Assembly: GCA_026713405.1 (NCBI GenBank)
Contig: JAPOON010000852.1
Location: 1-16,084 of the forward strand
Source of the DNA: Gammaproteobacteria bacterium
Lineage (GTDB): Bacteria > Pseudomonadota > Gammaproteobacteria > Pseudomonadales > Azotimanducaceae_A
DNA: 16,084 nt
Direction of reading: 5' to 3'
Below, piece by piece: positions 14,915-16,084 of the stretch. A program made the translations under genes and the position numbers. Position 1 is the stretch's first letter; each line of letters begins with the position of its first letter. The notes beneath the pieces are model-generated. The model had not been told where the DNA came from, did not search any database, and saw only the letters and a list, made by a program, of their open reading frames with translations.

Positions 14915-16084
14915 TCAGCCGCGCAACGCGTCGATATCGGCACGCCGCAAGCCGGCGCCCCTGCCCTTGAGGTTGCGTGAATTTTCCTGATGGAGCTTGT
15001 ATAACTCGTCCGCCGTCGCGCCGTCATACTGGTACTTGATCGACGGCTCACAAAGGAAGCGATAGCGGTCTTCGTGCGTCTTCGGCCGCGCCTCGCGAAC
15101 CCTGCGATTGTATTCCTCGATGCCGAACGTACCCCGGGTTGTCCGGTAGCGGTCCAGCTTGGTATCCAGGTAGGTGACGCCCGGTTGAATTCCCCCGACC
15201 GATGGCGCGTAGTCGCCGTCCACCAGGATGGAATAAGGCACCGGCGAATAGATCCGCTGCGGCAGGTTGGAGTGCCGCATCATGAGGTATTCGTACATCT
15301 GGTGGCTGGGACTGCTGCCCACGCAGATGTCGCCGAGCATGTCGCGGCTGTATTCGTCGTTGAGCAGCGGACGGAAACGCTCTGCCCTCGCATCGATCTT
15401 GATCCAGTCGTCGGGATCGTAGCAACCCGCAATGTGCGCCAGATCCTTGATGATGGCGTAGTAGGTGATGGCGCCCGCATCGAGCATCTGATCGCGCGTC
15501 CAGCCGGCGACACGCCTCCACAGGCTCGCCATGGCATCCTTGAGCTTCTCGTCCAGGTCCTGGAAGGTGCGGGTCAGTTCCTCCTTGCTGCCCATCCCCA
15601 CCGGCTCGTAGCCGTCCGACAGCGGATCGGAGGTATACAGGCCCACGCCCCTTATGTGCTCGCCCTGGAATTCCGGCTCGGCCGCGAAACTTCCCCAGTC
15701 GTCAATGATGTTGAAGTGCACCCCTTCGGTGGCAACAGGCATGGTGAGGTTGGTGTAGGGGACGTTTTCGGCGACGCCGTCGAGCCACGGAAGGTCGCAT
15801 TCGGCCAGGTCGACGAAATCCCGCACCAGCATTTCCCGGTTCTCGCCCAGATGGTAGGGGCCGTGCTGGTGCATGCTGATCCTGCTCTCGCAGGCAACCA
15901 GGAAGGCGTACTGCGCGGCCGATGCGGCAAAGGCCTGGGCCGCCTCGTGCAACGGCTCCCCGGGCTCGCAGTCGTACATGTCCCCGTGAAACACCTGGAT
16001 CTGCCGCTCGGGAAGTATCTGGGTACGGTGTCCGCCGTCGGAAGCCGTGATGTGGCCTGAATTGCGGCGCCATGAAAGCTGGAA
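14915..16084 (-). CDS. Unrecognised protein, 5' end outside the window
   Basis: At least 389 residues are open to the window edge. A GTG at 15994 could be taken as a start, but the 30 codons before it are open and protein-like (FQLSWRRNSGHITASDGGHR), so the gene most likely begins further upstream. I recognise no family. The sequence is soluble-looking and rich in Asp, His and aromatic residues, with HGDMYDCEPGEPLHEA, SMHQHGPYHLGENRE, VHFNIIDDWGSF, HIAGCYDPDDW and SHQMYEYLMMRHSN. Several His/Asp/Cys clusters could hold a metal. No signal peptide or membrane segment is visible in this part. It is the first visible gene of the operon, 22 bp before the ligase. Because the dikinase-like protein has lost its acceptor domain, this protein is a candidate for the substrate-binding partner, which is speculation. 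Confidence 0.75.
   Translation of the reverse strand, partial: FQLSWRRNSGHITASDGGHRTQILPERQIQVFHGDMYDCEPGEPLHEAAQAFAASAAQYAFLVACESRISMHQHGPYHLGENREMLVRDFVDLAECDLPWLDGVAENVPYTNLTMPVATEGVHFNIIDDWGSFAAEPEFQGEHIRGVGLYTSDPLSDGYEPVGMGSKEELTRTFQDLDEKLKDAMASLWRRVAGWTRDQMLDAGAITYYAIIKDLAHIAGCYDPDDWIKIDARAERFRPLLNDEYSRDMLGDICVGSSPSHQMYEYLMMRHSNLPQRIYSPVPYSILVDGDYAPSVGGIQPGVTYLDTKLDRYRTTRGTFGIEEYNRRVREARPKTHEDRYRFLCEPSIKYQYDGATADELYKLHQENSRNLKGRGAGLRRADIDALRG

Noticed and set aside
15994..15994. GTG at 15994 as the start of the unrecognised gene
   Set aside because: The frame stays open and protein-like up to the window edge, so the gene is more likely truncated by the window.
1..16084. tRNA, rRNA, CRISPR array, transposase, toxin-antitoxin or phage genes
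   Set aside because: Looked for by eye on both strands; nothing supportable was found.

Overview
The window is GC-rich DNA from a Gram-negative bacterium. It encodes an outer-membrane beta-barrel with a signal peptide and a Tat-exported DUF1329-type protein. The DUF1329/DUF1302 pair together with FCD-GntR, SDR and LLM-oxidoreductase genes is typical of proteobacteria, probably a gammaproteobacterium that degrades hydrophobic or terpenoid/steroid-like compounds. The taxonomic statement is inference. No rRNA, tRNA, CRISPR array, transposase or phage gene was seen.

Layout. 1-499 (minus): a zinc alcohol dehydrogenase gene lacking its middle (N-terminal zinc domain joined out of frame to the C-terminal end). 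536-701: two tandem 83-bp repeats. 722-1711 (minus): LLM-class flavin/F420 oxidoreductase. 1712-2392: a long divergent intergenic region with a strong sigma70-like promoter reading right. 2393-5686 (plus): DUF1329 and DUF1302 genes, closed by a hairpin terminator. 5886-7419 (plus): SDR dehydrogenase overlapping an FCD-type GntR regulator. 7490-16084 (minus): a tightly packed operon of at least seven genes.

The operon is the most interesting part. In transcription order it encodes an unrecognised protein of at least 389 aa (5' end outside the window), an acyl-CoA synthetase, a 200-aa putative winged-helix protein, a pyruvate-phosphate-dikinase-like protein that has the ATP-grasp and phosphohistidine domains but no PEP/pyruvate barrel, a biotin carboxyl carrier protein, a biotin carboxylase, and a carboxyltransferase of the pyruvate carboxylase/oxaloacetate decarboxylase family. 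The carboxyltransferase has lost several residues known to form the metal centre and active site. Most genes overlap or are less than 30 bp apart. The one large gap holds a 182-bp palindromic MITE-like element that also supplies the last residues and stop codon of the carrier protein.

Working model (inference): substrates enter through the DUF1302 barrel with DUF1329 help, are oxidised by the SDR/LLM/ADH-type enzymes, and a carbonyl or hydroxy intermediate is phosphorylated by the dikinase-like protein, carboxylated by the biotin enzyme and activated to a CoA ester by the ligase. This recalls the logic of phenylphosphate synthesis plus carboxylation, but with a biotin carboxylase. The substrate cannot be read from the sequence.
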